This document shows positions 63,377-64,000 of a stretch of 64,000 nt of DNA, one piece after another. Numbering within the stretch: position 1 is the stretch's first letter; each line of letters begins with the position of its first letter. The notes under the pieces are model-generated. The model had not been told where the DNA came from. It was given only the letters and a program-made list of their open reading frames with translations, and did no database searches. A program made the translations under genes and the position numbers. Origin of the DNA: Clostridia bacterium (GTDB taxonomy: Bacteria; Bacillota; DSM-12270; Thermacetogeniales; Thermacetogeniaceae). The stretch lies in contig CADDZD010000002.1 in NCBI GenBank assembly GCA_902812385.1, forward strand, positions 1 through 64,000, given 5' to 3'.

Positions 63377-64000
63377 ATGCCTGGCAGGGAGACAGAGCTT
63401 TATCAATCTCAAAGAAGGAAAAAAAGAAAACTGAAGTCATCCCGCGTCCTGCTTCTTGGCCTGCTTTTGATAAGCCTTTGTCTCTTTGTGGTTGGCTGCG
63501 GCTACGTCGCCGGAGCCATCGCAACCCTTCCGGCCTGGGACCCCGATAAACTGACCGGAAGCGAATCTACGATCATCTACGATAAGGATAACAAACCGGC
63601 AACCACCGTTTACGCTGAGGAAAACCGCACCCCGGTTTCGCTGTCGGAACTTCCACCATATCTCCCCGATGCCATCATTGCCGTTGAGGACAACAGGTTC
63701 TACCAGCACCATGGGGTTGACGTGGAAGCAATCGGCCGGGCGGTGGTGGCCAATATAAAAGGAGGAGTTGGATCCGAGGGCGGCAGCACCATCACCCAGC
63801 AGCTGGTTAAGAACGCCTTCCTGAGTTCTGAAAAAACCCTCAAGCGCAAGATTCAGGAGGCAATCCTTGCCCTTGAGGTAGAACGTCGCTATTCCAAGGA
63901 CCAAATCCTGGAGTTCTACCTCAATAGAATTTACTTCGGCAACGGCGCCTACGGAATTCAGACAGCCTCACAGTTATACTTCGGAAAGGACGCTAAAAAC
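63377..64000 (+). CDS. Class A penicillin-binding protein, N-terminal part
   Basis: Partial bifunctional PBP (PBP1A type), the first 208 codons, cut by the window end. A basic cytoplasmic tail is followed by one membrane span (about residues 28-46). The glycosyltransferase-51 domain shows AVEDNRFYQHHGVD with the catalytic Glu, then EGGSTITQQLVKN, QEAILALEVERRYSKDQILEFYLNRIYFGNGAYGIQTA in pieces (ERRYSKDQILEFYLN, YFGNGAYGI). The transpeptidase part lies outside. The ATG 63377 follows GGAGGATG. It is 53 bases after the BusR-like gene, with a weak hairpin and T run between. Confidence 0.93.
   Translation, partial: MPGRETELYQSQRRKKRKLKSSRVLLLGLLLISLCLFVVGCGYVAGAIATLPAWDPDKLTGSESTIIYDKDNKPATTVYAEENRTPVSLSELPPYLPDAIIAVEDNRFYQHHGVDVEAIGRAVVANIKGGVGSEGGSTITQQLVKNAFLSSEKTLKRKIQEAILALEVERRYSKDQILEFYLNRIYFGNGAYGIQTASQLYFGKDAKN

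Overview
The window is chromosomal DNA from an anaerobic, endospore-forming member of the Firmicutes (class Clostridia). The gene order recalls the Moorella, Thermacetogenium, Desulfotomaculum and Pelotomaculum group, but I cannot assign a genus from sequence alone. The reasons are: a complete mra/mur/fts division cluster running into spoIIGA-sigE-sigG; SpoIIR and SpoIID; a MurE with the diaminopimelate-type DNPR motif; the oxygen-sensitive class III ribonucleotide reductase NrdD/NrdG; QueH, the epoxyqueuosine reductase common in anaerobes; and a cobalamin riboswitch. GTG and TTG start codons are very common.

Layout. Bases 1-553 hold a noncoding, highly foldable repeat. From about 670 to 61637 every recognised protein gene is on the minus strand, so the blocks below are listed against the direction of transcription. 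They are: a nucleoside-type ABC uptake operon (670-5408); yggU-yggT-proC-sepF-yggS-HlyD-like-copZ-like-pgeF (5686-10322); nrdG-nrdD-nrdR with an NrdR box upstream (10365-13466); ylmC-spoIIR-sigG-sigE-spoIIGA (13542-17126); ftsZ-ftsA-ftsQ-murA-murB-murC-murG-ftsW-murD-mraY-murF-murE-pbp-ftsL-rsmH-mraZ (17320-35749) with a MraZ-type operator; a MetE-like protein, an M28 peptidase, an ACT protein and phenylacetate-CoA ligase (36008-39892); a likely 6S RNA (about 40006-40206); aspS-hisS-MBL hydrolase-dtd-relA (40268-46618); a LapA-like protein and a cation efflux gene behind an attenuator-like leader (46700-48102); cobT behind a cobalamin riboswitch (48134-49442); secF-secD-HD protein-mazF (49520-52983); tgt, a second copy of the foldback repeat, then queA, spoIID, a DUF2905 gene, queH and ruvB-ruvA-ruvC (53283-60183); and an MFS transporter (60249-61637). 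The right end has a small plus-strand membrane ORF, a minus-strand tRNA-Leu(CAA), a GntR-RCK_C regulator resembling the c-di-AMP-binding repressor BusR, and the start of a class A penicillin-binding protein cut by the window edge.

How it fits together. The centre is one long cell-envelope, division and sporulation program. MraZ probably autoregulates the dcw cluster, the Mur enzymes make DAP-type peptidoglycan precursor, and FtsZ/FtsA/SepF/FtsQ/FtsL build the septum. SpoIIGA, SigE, SpoIIR and SigG then run the sporulation cascade. The right half is translation and tRNA modification (AspRS, HisRS, Dtd, QueA, Tgt, QueH), stringent response (RelA), secretion (SecDF) and recombination (RuvABC).

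Most novel signal. The foldback element at 135-505 and 54456-54663 has matching terminal arms, a nested branched fold, and hairpin stems that differ in sequence between copies while the ATCCAT apex is kept. The two copies are inverted relative to a shared flanking motif. Other points worth following are the attenuator leader before the cation efflux gene, the proC gene with no ordinary start codon for its Rossmann strand, and the BusR-like regulator with a palindrome at its promoter.
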